The notes beneath the pieces were generated by a model. The model saw only the letters and a list, made by a program, of their open reading frames with translations, made no database searches and was not told the origin of the DNA. A program made the translations under genes and the position numbers. DNA of 64,000 nucleotides, taken from contig NZ_JMLS01000001.1 of NCBI RefSeq assembly GCF_000686845.1, positions 1 to 64,000 of the forward strand, written 5' to 3'. Shown piece by piece: positions 20,066 through 28,586 of the stretch (position 1 is the first letter of the stretch; each line of letters opens with the position of its first letter). Source of the stretch: Paenibacillus sp. UNC451MF (lineage in GTDB: Bacteria > Bacillota > Bacilli > Paenibacillales > NBRC-103111).

Positions 20066-20947
20066 ATGCTGGAAAGCCGGACGGACAAAGGGATAGAAAT
20101 CAGCATTAACTTGATTCTGGCTTTAGTCACCGCAGCCGTTCTGTACCCCCTGATCTTTGTATTAATTGCATCGGTCAGCAGTCCCGAGATGGTTATTCGG
20201 GGAGAAGTATGGCTGTGGCCCAAGGGGCTAACGGTCGTAGGGTACGAGCGAATTTTTCAGAATAAAGAAATATTATCAGGCTATATGAACACGATTGCCT
20301 ATACATTGGTTGGAACGGCTATCAATCTTGTGATGACGGTAGCTGCGGCGTACCCATTGTCCCGCAAGGACTTCTTTGGGCGAAATGTGTTTACGGCACT
20401 TATCTTGTTTACGATGTTTTTCAGCGGAGGGATGATTCCTTCGTATTTGCTGGTCAAAAAACTGGGGATGCTGAACACCTTCTGGGCGCTGGTCATTCCG
20501 TCAGCCGTATCTGTATGGAACATTGTCATTATGCGTACGTTTTTTCAAAACAGCATTCCTAATGAAATTCAGGAATCCGCCTCCATCGACGGATGCTCTA
20601 ATATGCAGACGCTGCTGCGCATCGTACTGCCTTTGTCTGCTCCGATTCTTGCCGTGATGGTGCTGTTTTACAGCGTCGGGCACTGGAATGCGTATTTTAA
20701 CGCACTTATCTATTTGACAGACCGGGCCAAATACCCGCTGCAGCTTATATTGCGGGAGATTCTCGTACAAGGGCAGATGCAGGAAATGGTCGACGTCAGC
20801 GACTCCACGCTTGCAAAGAGTGTAATGGATGCGGAAGCGATCAAATATGCGGCGGTTATAGTTGCTAACTTGCCGGTGCTGCTGCTCTATCCTTTTTTAC
20901 AAAAATATTTTGTCAAAGGCATTATGGTTGGAGCGATTAAGGGATAA
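20066..20947 (+). CDS. Sugar ABC transporter permease, YtcP type
   Basis: The 293-residue second permease pairs with the LplB-type protein. It has the family start ILALVTAAVLYPLIFVLIASVS, six membrane segments and the EAA loop ESASIDGCSNMQTLLRIVLPLS, and it ends in KGIMVGAIKG, a common YtcP-type C-terminus. ATG 20066 is preceded by GAGGGGGAG at the right distance; the longer frame starting inside the previous gene is unlikely. Confidence 0.93.
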   Translation: MLESRTDKGIEISINLILALVTAAVLYPLIFVLIASVSSPEMVIRGEVWLWPKGLTVVGYERIFQNKEILSGYMNTIAYTLVGTAINLVMTVAAAYPLSRKDFFGRNVFTALILFTMFFSGGMIPSYLLVKKLGMLNTFWALVIPSAVSVWNIVIMRTFFQNSIPNEIQESASIDGCSNMQTLLRIVLPLSAPILAVMVLFYSVGHWNAYFNALIYLTDRAKYPLQLILREILVQGQMQEMVDVSDSTLAKSVMDAEAIKYAAVIVANLPVLLLYPFLQKYFVKGIMVGAIKG

Positions 20948-21004
20948 CACGGGTCACGTTTCACGATATAATTAAAAATGGGAATGACCGAGGAGGAAAT
21001 GGAA

Positions 21005-22633
21005 ATGAACAAACGCAATAAATGGATCGCTTCTATGCTGACGATGACGATGGCCGGGGGGATGCTGGCCGCCTGCTCCTCGAATACCGATAATGCTGGA
21101 GCATCGAAGCCTGGTGCAGCTAATGCGGACAAAAATGTCAACCCGAGCGGGATGCCCATAGTAAATGCTCCGCTATCTTTGAAGTTTTTTACAGGTAAAT
21201 CTGCAACGAATGGCAATAAGTTCGAGGATACGCTGGTGTGGAAGGAATATGCCAAAATGTCCAACATGAACGTGACCTTCGAGCTCGTGCCCTTCGAAAA
21301 TTTAACGGAAAAGAAAAATCTCGTTCTGGCCGGCGGCGACTATCCGGATGCTTTCTACTCCGCGAGACTATCGGCAGCCGAGCTTTCCAAATATGGAAGC
21401 CAAGGTGTATTCATTAAGCTGAACGATATGATCGATAAGTATGCGCCGAATTTCAAAAAGCTGATGGACAAATACCCGGATATTAAAAAAGGGCTGACGA
21501 TGCCGGACGGCAATATTTATTCGCTGCCTTCCTTCTACGACCCGTCCTTCTTACCTATGCTGATCGGTACACCGCTGTGGGTTAACAAAGAATGGCTGGA
21601 TAAACTCGGCATGGAAGAACCTAAAACGACAGAGGAATTTTACCAGTATTTGAAGAAAGTAAAAGATACGGATCTTAACGGAAACGGGCAAAAGGACGAA
21701 ATCCCTTATAGCAGCGCTGGCATCGGCAACCTGATCAATCAGGTGAAGGGGGCTTGGGGGCTTGGAAACCGGGGTCTCGGACATGCCTATGTCGATGTTG
21801 ATCCAGCAACGAACAAGCTAAGATTCACTAAGACAGATCCGAAGTATAAGGAAATGCTGCAGTATGTGAACAAGCTGTATGCCGAAGGTCTGTTGGATAA
21901 GGAAATCTTCACGATTAAGGACAGCGCGCTTTACGCTAAAGGTCAGAAAGGAGTGCTCGGTTCCACCGTTATTCCGAATCCGGCTACATTAATGAATCAG
22001 AAAAATTATATCGGTTTGGGTGCTCTTAAGGGGCCTCAAGGGGATCAGTTGTACTCTCATGTCAAAGTGCCTATGGTCCATGTAGGTGCGTTTGCTATTA
22101 CGAATAAGAATAAAAATCCGGAAGCTTCCTTGCGCTGGATGGATTATTTCTACAGTGAGGAAGGCGCGAAGTTTTACTTCATGGGTCAGAAGGATGTGAC
22201 TTATAAAGAAAGCGCTGATGGCAAGATGGAGTACGTCGAGGACATTACCAAGAACTCGCAGGGCTTAACTCAGGACCAAGCTTTGGCCAAATACTTTACA
22301 TGGCTTGGCGGCAGCTACCCAGGCTATGTTCAGGAAAAGTATTTCAAAGGCTCCGAGACGCTTCCTGAAGCAGTCGCAACAGGGAAAAAGGCTCAGCCTA
22401 ATGCAGTGAAAGAAATTTGGAACAACTTTAACTTCACGGACGCGGAGACGGAGTTGATGTCTTCCGTAGGTAAAGACATTCAATCTTATGTAAGCGAAAT
22501 GGAAGCGAAGTTTGTTAATGGCTCTGCATCATTCGACGAGTGGGACAAATATGTTGCAACCGTACAAAAAATGGGATTGGATCAATATATGAAAACTTAT
22601 CAAGCCGCTTATGAAAGGTACAGTAAAAAATAA
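21005..22633 (+). CDS. Extracellular sugar-binding lipoprotein, LplA type
   Basis: From ATG 21005, preceded by GAGGAGG, the protein has 542 residues. It starts MNKRNKWIASMLTMT and has a lipobox MLAAC with acylated C24, so it is tethered to the membrane outside the cell. The large size and the IYSLPSFYDPSF and DLNGNGQKDEIPYSS motifs are typical of LplA/YtcQ-type oligosaccharide-binding proteins; DLNGNGQKDE resembles a calcium-binding loop. It delivers substrate to the two permeases upstream. Its stop overlaps the next start by one base (TAATG). Confidence 0.93.
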   Translation: MNKRNKWIASMLTMTMAGGMLAACSSNTDNAGASKPGAANADKNVNPSGMPIVNAPLSLKFFTGKSATNGNKFEDTLVWKEYAKMSNMNVTFELVPFENLTEKKNLVLAGGDYPDAFYSARLSAAELSKYGSQGVFIKLNDMIDKYAPNFKKLMDKYPDIKKGLTMPDGNIYSLPSFYDPSFLPMLIGTPLWVNKEWLDKLGMEEPKTTEEFYQYLKKVKDTDLNGNGQKDEIPYSSAGIGNLINQVKGAWGLGNRGLGHAYVDVDPATNKLRFTKTDPKYKEMLQYVNKLYAEGLLDKEIFTIKDSALYAKGQKGVLGSTVIPNPATLMNQKNYIGLGALKGPQGDQLYSHVKVPMVHVGAFAITNKNKNPEASLRWMDYFYSEEGAKFYFMGQKDVTYKESADGKMEYVEDITKNSQGLTQDQALAKYFTWLGGSYPGYVQEKYFKGSETLPEAVATGKKAQPNAVKEIWNNFNFTDAETELMSSVGKDIQSYVSEMEAKFVNGSASFDEWDKYVATVQKMGLDQYMKTYQAAYERYSKK

Positions 22634-23724
22634 TGACGGACCGGGAGCCTGGAATGAATCATAGAGGCACTTTCGGCGGTAAGAGCCGTTTACGCAAACG
22701 GCTCGAGCTGGCCGGGGCGGTGTTGGTGCTGCTGGCATTGGTAGGCATCGGTTGGTATCAATGGAAGCCGATTAAGCAGGCGGAGCCTGCTGCGGTCTCC
22801 AGCGCAGCTCCAAGCACGGCGCCTGCGGAGAAGCTGCGAACCGATGAGGTGTTCGATGCTTCCCGTTATAAAGGGATGCTGACCGTCCGGTATTTGTATT
22901 TGGACGGAGATGTGCTAATGGGTGACAGTATCGTCATTCAATCTCCTGACGGGAAGACGATGCTAGTCGATGCAGGAGTCAAAGATGCTGGCCAGCAGGT
23001 AGTAAAATATTTGAATAAGCTGGGAATTAACAGCATCGATATTGCTCTCAACACCCATCCGCACTCGGATCACATCGGCGGATTCGCTTCTGTCGTTAAC
23101 GGCAAAGAGGTTAAGGAATTCTATATGGAAAACTTCCCTTATACCAATTCAAGCTACTATCGTAGAACGATGGAAGCCGTCAATGCGAAGAAAATTCCGG
23201 TTACTTTTCTCGAGGAAGGGTCTAATTTTCAGCTGGGTAATGATGTAACTATCGAGGTATTGAGTCCTCCTAAGGGAGTGCTTCCGGATGCCATTAAATC
23301 GTATTCAGCGGCGGAAATTAATGATTTTGCTCTTGTGTTCAAGCTGACCTATAAGGACACTTCGTTCCTGTTTACGGCGGATATTTACAAGCATCGGGAG
23401 ATCGAGCTGATAGGTTCCTCTGTGGAACCGAAGCTTAAGAGCGATATGATGCACGCGCCGCATCACGGTAACGAATCGACGTCTTCATCGGACATTTTCC
23501 TTAAAACGGTCAGTCCGAAAATTTCCGTCTTAAGTCAGAATCTGTTCGTCAGTCCCAATCTGATGGAGCGTTATAAGAAGAAGGGAATTACGCCTTATTC
23601 TACTGGAATGCACGGAAATGTATTGATCACGTCCGATGGGAAGTCGATGAATGTCATAACGGAGCGTGAAGGGAAGCGCCCTATCAAGTCCGGTAAGGCG
23701 GGCACTCAAATGGATGAGAAGTGA
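22633..23724 (+). CDS. Membrane-anchored MBL-fold hydrolase, ComEC-like
   Basis: The 363-residue protein has one N-terminal membrane segment (LELAGAVLVLLALVGIGWYQW), a Pro/Ala-rich linker and a metallo-beta-lactamase domain. Metal motifs are THPHSDHIGG, TADIYKHRE and HAPHHGNESTSS; the last resembles the MBL domain of ComEC/Rec2. It would act outside the membrane. Its start overlaps the stop of the binding-protein gene, so it is translationally coupled to a sugar importer. The substrate is unknown: a phosphodiester or a carbohydrate ester or lactone are both possible. Confidence 0.82.
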   Translation: MTDREPGMNHRGTFGGKSRLRKRLELAGAVLVLLALVGIGWYQWKPIKQAEPAAVSSAAPSTAPAEKLRTDEVFDASRYKGMLTVRYLYLDGDVLMGDSIVIQSPDGKTMLVDAGVKDAGQQVVKYLNKLGINSIDIALNTHPHSDHIGGFASVVNGKEVKEFYMENFPYTNSSYYRRTMEAVNAKKIPVTFLEEGSNFQLGNDVTIEVLSPPKGVLPDAIKSYSAAEINDFALVFKLTYKDTSFLFTADIYKHREIELIGSSVEPKLKSDMMHAPHHGNESTSSSDIFLKTVSPKISVLSQNLFVSPNLMERYKKKGITPYSTGMHGNVLITSDGKSMNVITEREGKRPIKSGKAGTQMDEK

Positions 23725-23738
23725 AAGGAGCAAAAGAT

Positions 23739-24746
23739 ATGAAGGCCGTAGTATTAGGATGCGGGATAATGGGAAGAACGCATGCGCGCAATTGGAGCTC
23801 CGTTCCCGGAGTTCAATTAGCCGCGGTATGCGATATAGATAAGGAATTGGCGGATAAGGTAGCGGGTTCGAACGGCACCAAGTCCTATACTAGCTTCGAA
23901 GATATGCTGGCGGCGGAGCATCCAGATATTGTAAGTATCTGCGTACCGACTTACCTACATAAGCATTTCGTGCTGCAGGCAGCACAGGCAGGTGTTCACA
24001 TCGTATGCGAGAAGCCGATCGCTCCTTCTCTCGAGGATGCTGAGGAGATGATCGCTGCGTGCCGTTTAAGCGGTGTAAGATTGTTTATCGCCCATGTAGT
24101 ACGGTTTTTTCCAAGCTATAAGGATTTGGCTGCCAAAGTGCGTGCCGGTGTGATCGGAGAGCCGGGGGTTATGCATACGAAGCGGATCGGTGGGCACCCT
24201 GGCCGTTCCAAAGCATGGTACTACGATGAGGAGAAAAGCGGAGGCGTCATCCTCGATCTCCTGATTCACGATATCGATTATATGCGCAGCGTATTTGGAG
24301 AGATAGATTCGGTGTTCGCGATGAAACGGACGTCTGAAGCTTTAGACTATGCGCTTGTAACATTGCGCTTCAAGAATGGAGCTATTGCGAATTTGGAAGG
24401 CCACTGGGGATATCCCGGACCGTTCACGACCGCAGTGGAATTTGCCGGTACGAAAGGCGTACTCCGCTTTCATTCGGATGATGCCGTTTCTTTAAAGATA
24501 CAAACTTCACGTCAACCCAGCGAAGAACGCCCTCGCGTTGCCGTGCCTAAAAGCCCTGCCTATCACGACCCTTATTACTATGAATTGGAGCATTTTGCTG
24601 AGTGTATCCTAAAGGGAACAGAGCCGATCGTCAGTACGGAGGATGCTTACAAAGCGATGGAGATCGCTTTTGCCGCAATAGCTTCAGCTCAATCGGGCCA
24701 GCCTATCCGAATGGATGGCTTGAAAGGAGGAATGACGCATGTCTGA
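23739..24746 (+). CDS. Gfo/Idh/MocA family oxidoreductase
   Basis: From ATG 23739, preceded by AAAGGAG, the protein has 335 residues. The Rossmann start is VVLGCGIMGRTHARNW, with AVCDID as second strand and the catalytic-lysine motif CEKPIAPSLEDAE. The C-terminal alpha/beta domain contains GGVILDLLIHDIDYMRSVFG. Such enzymes oxidise or reduce sugars or inositols with NAD(P). It is the fifth gene of the ABC operon and overlaps the next, related gene by 8 nt, so the two probably act on the imported sugar in succession. Confidence 0.92.
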   Translation: MKAVVLGCGIMGRTHARNWSSVPGVQLAAVCDIDKELADKVAGSNGTKSYTSFEDMLAAEHPDIVSICVPTYLHKHFVLQAAQAGVHIVCEKPIAPSLEDAEEMIAACRLSGVRLFIAHVVRFFPSYKDLAAKVRAGVIGEPGVMHTKRIGGHPGRSKAWYYDEEKSGGVILDLLIHDIDYMRSVFGEIDSVFAMKRTSEALDYALVTLRFKNGAIANLEGHWGYPGPFTTAVEFAGTKGVLRFHSDDAVSLKIQTSRQPSEERPRVAVPKSPAYHDPYYYELEHFAECILKGTEPIVSTEDAYKAMEIAFAAIASAQSGQPIRMDGLKGGMTHV

Positions 24747-25749
24747 ATCAGTAAAAGTGAGGATCGGCATGATCAGCTTTGCCCACTCCCACGGTCGCAG
24801 CTACTTCCGTGAGCTGGTATCCATGCCTGACGTTGAAATCGTGGGTATTTCGGATGAAAATAAGGAGAGAATTCAGCCACTGCTGGATTCTCATGGAATC
24901 GCTTATTTTGAAGATTATCATGATCTGCTCCGTTTAGAAGAAATGGATGCAGTTGTTATCTGCTCCGAGAACGTCCATCACGCAAGGCTGACCATAGACG
25001 CCGCCCAAGCGGGCAAGCATGTCATTTGTGAGAAGCCGCTCGGCACCACAGTACAGGATATGAAGGCGATGATCCTGGCTTGCGAAGAGAATGGGGTTCG
25101 GCTAATGACAGCATTCCCGTGCCGATACTTGCCTGCAGTAGTAGAGGCGAAGGAAGCAGTGGACCGCGGGGATATCGGCGAGATTATCGCCATTAAAGGG
25201 ACGAATCGCGGTTCTATGCCCGGCAGCTGGTTCGTGGACCCTGCCTTGTCCGGCGGTGGAGCCGTACTCGACCATACAGTCCATGTCATGGACCTGATGC
25301 GTTGGTTTCTCGGTAGCGAGCCTGCACAGGTTTATGCAGAGATGGGAACGCTGTTTCACGATCTGCCTGTGGAGGATTCGGGGATGGTGCATGTAACGTT
25401 TGCTAGCGGTGTCATAGCCGTGCTCGACACAAGCTGGTCGCGTAGCAAGTCGTTCCCATTCTGGGGCGACGTTACGATGGAGATCATAGGAACGAACGGG
25501 GTTATCAGTGTTGATGCGTTCGGACAGAAGAACGAAGTTTACAGCAACGACGCTGGGAAAGCGCAGTGGAGCCACTGGGGCGACCGGATGGATGCCTATA
25601 TGCTGAAGGACTTTGTGCGAACGATGAAAGAAAACGGGAAAGTACCGATCAGTGGTGAAGACGGCATGCATTCCGCTGCGGTCGCATTGGCTGCCTACGA
25701 GTCTTTCAAAAGAAAAGCTTCTGTCGATATGAGCGAGGTATTAGGGTAG
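24739..25749 (+). CDS. Gfo/Idh/MocA family oxidoreductase, second copy
   Basis: This 336-residue relative of the previous product has an unusual nucleotide-binding start, GMISFAHSHGRSYFREL, where the normal GxGxxG glycines are mostly replaced. The ICEKPLGTTVQDM lysine motif and GGGAVLDHTVHVMDLMRWFLG are kept. The altered loop suggests changed cofactor binding or a substrate-side role for the two histidines. It is the last gene of the operon, followed by a long hairpin. Confidence 0.9.
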   Translation: MSESVKVRIGMISFAHSHGRSYFRELVSMPDVEIVGISDENKERIQPLLDSHGIAYFEDYHDLLRLEEMDAVVICSENVHHARLTIDAAQAGKHVICEKPLGTTVQDMKAMILACEENGVRLMTAFPCRYLPAVVEAKEAVDRGDIGEIIAIKGTNRGSMPGSWFVDPALSGGGAVLDHTVHVMDLMRWFLGSEPAQVYAEMGTLFHDLPVEDSGMVHVTFASGVIAVLDTSWSRSKSFPFWGDVTMEIIGTNGVISVDAFGQKNEVYSNDAGKAQWSHWGDRMDAYMLKDFVRTMKENGKVPISGEDGMHSAAVALAAYESFKRKASVDMSEVLG

Positions 25750-25756
25750 TACGCGG

Positions 25757-25804
25757 ACGGCGTTTATCCATGGCTTGGTAAGCATGGATGTAGCGCCGTT
25801 TGCT
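25757..25804 (+). terminator. Probable terminator of the ABC/dehydrogenase operon
   Basis: ACGGCG and ATCCATG pair with CATGGAT and CGCCGT in a long interrupted stem. The T run is weak (TTTGCTGTTT). Confidence 0.55.
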
Positions 25805-25854
25805 GTTTGCAAATAACTTTACGCTATCGTTGGTTAAGAAAGGTTGGTAGTCAG

Positions 25855-26946
25855 GTGAGCCGTTGCTTCATCTTAGGTTTCATTGGATGTGTACTGTTGG
25901 CCTTTTTGTCCTATTCACCAGTTCAGGCGCACAACTATAATAACGGCTACTCGTATCTCACCATGAAAGACAATACGGTGGAATATGAGCTGCTCCTGCC
26001 GTTTCCGATCATGCTGAAGTATGACGTGAATGGGGATGAGTTGCTGGATGACGGAGAGCTCGCAGCGCATAAAAACGATATTACTGAATATGTAAAGACA
26101 CATCTTGAGCTGTTCAACAATGAGCAGCGAATGGATGCCGATGTGTTAAGCCTTCAGACGGCGGTTCAGAAACAGACGGAGGATACCGTTGTCCGTATGA
26201 TTCTTGTGTTCGTTTCCCCGATGCCGATGGGCAATTTGTCGATACTATATGATTTGTTTATCCATGATATAGATGACGGTCATCAGAATTACATTCAGTT
26301 ATATAAGGATGGGCACGAGCTTGTCGGACACTGGATTGTGGAAAAGGATTCTGGAGCTATCCGATACTTGCCGGACGGTAACTTTCAATTTCATTCAGCG
26401 CTACTAGGATCCTACGTAGCGTTCGGGGCGCAGCATACGATTCGCAGTATGTTCGCATGGCTTATTTTGTTATGCGTCGTGTTCCCTATAAGATCGATGA
26501 AAGAATCGTTTATTTCACTATCCATCGCTTCCCTGTACAGCTTGATCGGACTTACTGCTGCGGATAAGCTGTCCTCGAGGCTTCCTGTCGAATGGCTTCA
26601 TTACGGTGTACTGATTGCACTTGGTGGGGTGATTATGTACCGGCTTATGAAGGATTTAGCGGGGAAAGTAAGGCTAACTTCTGCACTGTTCGGATTGGCT
26701 TGGGGCACCGGTTCCCTTTCGTTGCTCGGGCAGCTTCAGCTGAATCATCAGTTCAAAATGGTTTCTCTGCTTCTATACGCATCCGGTGGCTGGCTCGCAT
26801 GGCTTGGGATCCTGTATGTTTTGCATATCGGTGTCATGCAGCTCCCTACATGGATAGGAACCCGCTGGAGCAGCGAAATGGGAATGAGAATGCTGTACAA
26901 GCCGATGCTTATTCTGGTGTTCGTAACAGCTTGGCTGGTCCAATAA
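25855..26946 (+). CDS. Secreted-domain plus degenerate HupE-like membrane protein
   Basis: From GTG 25855, with AAAGG upstream, the protein has 363 residues. A signal peptide (CFILGFIGCVLLAFLSYSPVQA-H) is followed by an extracytoplasmic domain of about 150 residues containing an EF-hand-like loop DVNGDELLDDGE (residues 57-68). The C-terminal half has six or seven membrane segments whose spacing parallels HupE/UreJ proteins, including the next gene's product: FGAQHTIRSM against LGLEHILTGYDH, and FGLAWGTGS against FGLIHGLGF. The metal-type D, H and E residues of the HupE core are missing. I read it as a non-transporting HupE paralogue with an outside sensor or chaperone domain. This is an inference from alignment by eye. 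Confidence 0.7.
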   Translation: MSRCFILGFIGCVLLAFLSYSPVQAHNYNNGYSYLTMKDNTVEYELLLPFPIMLKYDVNGDELLDDGELAAHKNDITEYVKTHLELFNNEQRMDADVLSLQTAVQKQTEDTVVRMILVFVSPMPMGNLSILYDLFIHDIDDGHQNYIQLYKDGHELVGHWIVEKDSGAIRYLPDGNFQFHSALLGSYVAFGAQHTIRSMFAWLILLCVVFPIRSMKESFISLSIASLYSLIGLTAADKLSSRLPVEWLHYGVLIALGGVIMYRLMKDLAGKVRLTSALFGLAWGTGSLSLLGQLQLNHQFKMVSLLLYASGGWLAWLGILYVLHIGVMQLPTWIGTRWSSEMGMRMLYKPMLILVFVTAWLVQ

Positions 26947-26970
26947 TTTTGGAAAGAGAGGGCAAGGCAT

Positions 26971-27534
26971 ATGGATATCATGACTGTCGTTTTCATGTAC
27001 ATTAATCTGGGGCTGGAGCACATTTTGACCGGGTATGATCATTTGCTCTTTTTATTAGCTTTAATTATTGCTGCGGAACGCTTTACCGTCATTCTGAAAA
27101 TTATTACCGCATTCACCATCGCCCACAGCATCACCCTTTGCTTGGCTGCATTAGGTCTTGTGCCGGTGTATCCCAAATGGATCGAAGCGGGCATCGCCCT
27201 CACGATATGCTATGTCGCCATTGAAAATTTTTTCGTCAAATCGTTTCGTTGGCGCTGGGTGCTTACCTTCCTGTTCGGACTGATTCACGGTCTCGGATTT
27301 GCCAGTGCGATAAGTGAAATTGGATTTCACCAAAGCTATTTGGTCACATCGCTTATTTCATTTAACGTAGGAATAGAGCTTGGACAGCTGGGAATTGTCG
27401 CTATCCTGCTGCCACTGTTTGCGCAGCTGAGGCGGCAAGGCTCCGTTTATTCGTGGTTTTTCCGAGGTGCGTCGGCTTGTATTTTTGCTATTGGACTGTT
27501 TTGGCTCGCTCAGCGTTTGGGATGGATAGTGTAA
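26971..27534 (+). CDS. HupE/UreJ-family metal permease
   Basis: The 187-residue, six- or seven-segment membrane protein carries the HupE/UreJ_2 motifs GLEHILTGYDHLLFLLAL (H17, D23, H24), TAFTIAHSITL, FGLIHGLGFAS and FNVGIELGQLGI. HupE and UreJ take up nickel (or cobalt) for hydrogenase or urease; other family members are uncharacterised. A GAGAGGG ribosome site precedes the ATG. It follows the degenerate paralogue by 24 nt, so both are one transcript. A urease operon lies 27 kb away, which makes nickel plausible. Confidence 0.85.
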   Translation: MDIMTVVFMYINLGLEHILTGYDHLLFLLALIIAAERFTVILKIITAFTIAHSITLCLAALGLVPVYPKWIEAGIALTICYVAIENFFVKSFRWRWVLTFLFGLIHGLGFASAISEIGFHQSYLVTSLISFNVGIELGQLGIVAILLPLFAQLRRQGSVYSWFFRGASACIFAIGLFWLAQRLGWIV

Positions 27535-27562
27535 ATGTTTCACATTTATCGAGCAGATGAGT

Positions 27563-27595
27563 GCCGTATCGGGTAACCCGATAACGGCTTTTTTA
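27563..27595 (+). terminator. Terminator of the HupE operon
   Basis: GCCGTATCGGGT and ACCCGATAACGGC form a stem followed by TTTTTTA. Confidence 0.85.
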
Positions 27596-27654
27596 TCGTT
27601 GTGCAGCCACTTGGCAAAAAACGAATCATTCATGTTTGAAAAAAAAAGTTGAAA

Positions 27655-27703
27655 TGTACTATCATTTGTTATAACATTAGTACAAATGATAGTACAATAT
27701 AAT
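27655..27703. promoter_or_regulatory. Operator and -10 element of the GntR-sulfatase unit
   Basis: TGTACTATCATTTGT (27655-27669) and ACAAATGATAGTACA (27682-27696) are perfect 15-bp inverted arms with a 12-bp spacer. TATAAT follows at 27698-27703. The palindrome TGTTATAACA occurs inside the spacer region (27667-27676) and again at 27707-27716. The arrangement fits autorepression by the GntR protein. Confidence 0.75.
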
Positions 27704-27752
27704 GAATGTTATAACAATTGATGATGAACTTCTGGAAAGGTGCAAAAAAACG

Positions 27753-28529
27753 ATGAGTGAAAAAACGACTCAACCGCAGCGCTCCGTTAACTTTGATAAC
27801 GGTATCCCGCTGAACATGCAAATTCGGGAAATCCTGCGCCAAGAGGTTTTAAAGCAGGAGATTGTGGATGAGAACGGTAAAATGCCGACAGAGCTGGAGC
27901 TGGTAAAGCGTTTCGGAGTCAGCCGGATTACCGTTCGCAACGCGCTGCAAACGCTGGTGGATGAAGGCCTGCTAGTTAGAGAAAGGGGCCGCGGCACTTT
28001 CTTGAAAACCAATCAGCCCGAGAATTGGGTCGGTCAGCTGATGGGCTTCACAGAGACCATCAAGGAAGCCGGCTTTACACCGGGAGCGCAAATTTTAGCC
28101 AAAGGAGTGACTAACAAGTTTCCAAGTAAGGTAAAAAGCGCATTGAATGTTCAAGTCGTATGGGAGCTGAAGCGTATCCGTTATGCAGATGATAAACCGA
28201 TAGCGATTGAATGGGCTTTCTTCCCCCCCGAGATCGGCCTTGAGCTGGAAAAACAAGATTTAACGACGATTGCCATGTATAAATGCTTGGAGGAAGAGCT
28301 GTCAATTCCGCTTAAGGAAGCTAAACAAATGATTAGTGCGGTTAATGCAAGTGAGGAAGAGGCTCTGCAGCTTGGAATCGAAGATAATGAGGCGTTGCTC
28401 TATATGGAGCGTGTTACTTACTCCGATGATCAGAAGCCGATCGAGTTTCTAAAAGCAGTCTACTGCCCGGAATACTTCAGCTATATGATCCAGCTAACAC
28501 GTAAGCATCCGCATATTGGCTTTCAATGA
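27753..28529 (+). CDS. GntR/HutC-family regulator with UTRA domain
   Basis: From ATG 27753 the protein has 258 residues. An upstream ATG (27702) overlaps the TATAAT element and has no ribosome site, while GGAAAGG precedes 27753. The winged helix reads MPTELELVKRFGVSRITVRNALQTLVDEGLLVRERGRGTFL and is followed by a UTRA effector domain (GFTETIKEAGFTPGAQIL; LLYMERVTYSDDQKPIEFLKAVYCPEYFSY). Such regulators bind a small organic effector. A 42-bp inverted repeat is in its promoter, and a sulfatase and an MHS transporter follow. Confidence 0.9.
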   Translation: MSEKTTQPQRSVNFDNGIPLNMQIREILRQEVLKQEIVDENGKMPTELELVKRFGVSRITVRNALQTLVDEGLLVRERGRGTFLKTNQPENWVGQLMGFTETIKEAGFTPGAQILAKGVTNKFPSKVKSALNVQVVWELKRIRYADDKPIAIEWAFFPPEIGLELEKQDLTTIAMYKCLEEELSIPLKEAKQMISAVNASEEEALQLGIEDNEALLYMERVTYSDDQKPIEFLKAVYCPEYFSYMIQLTRKHPHIGFQ

Positions 28530-28586
28530 GTTTTGTCAGTGAGTTTTTGAGCAGGCATACTAATTCCGTGAGGGGAGAGGCTACTT

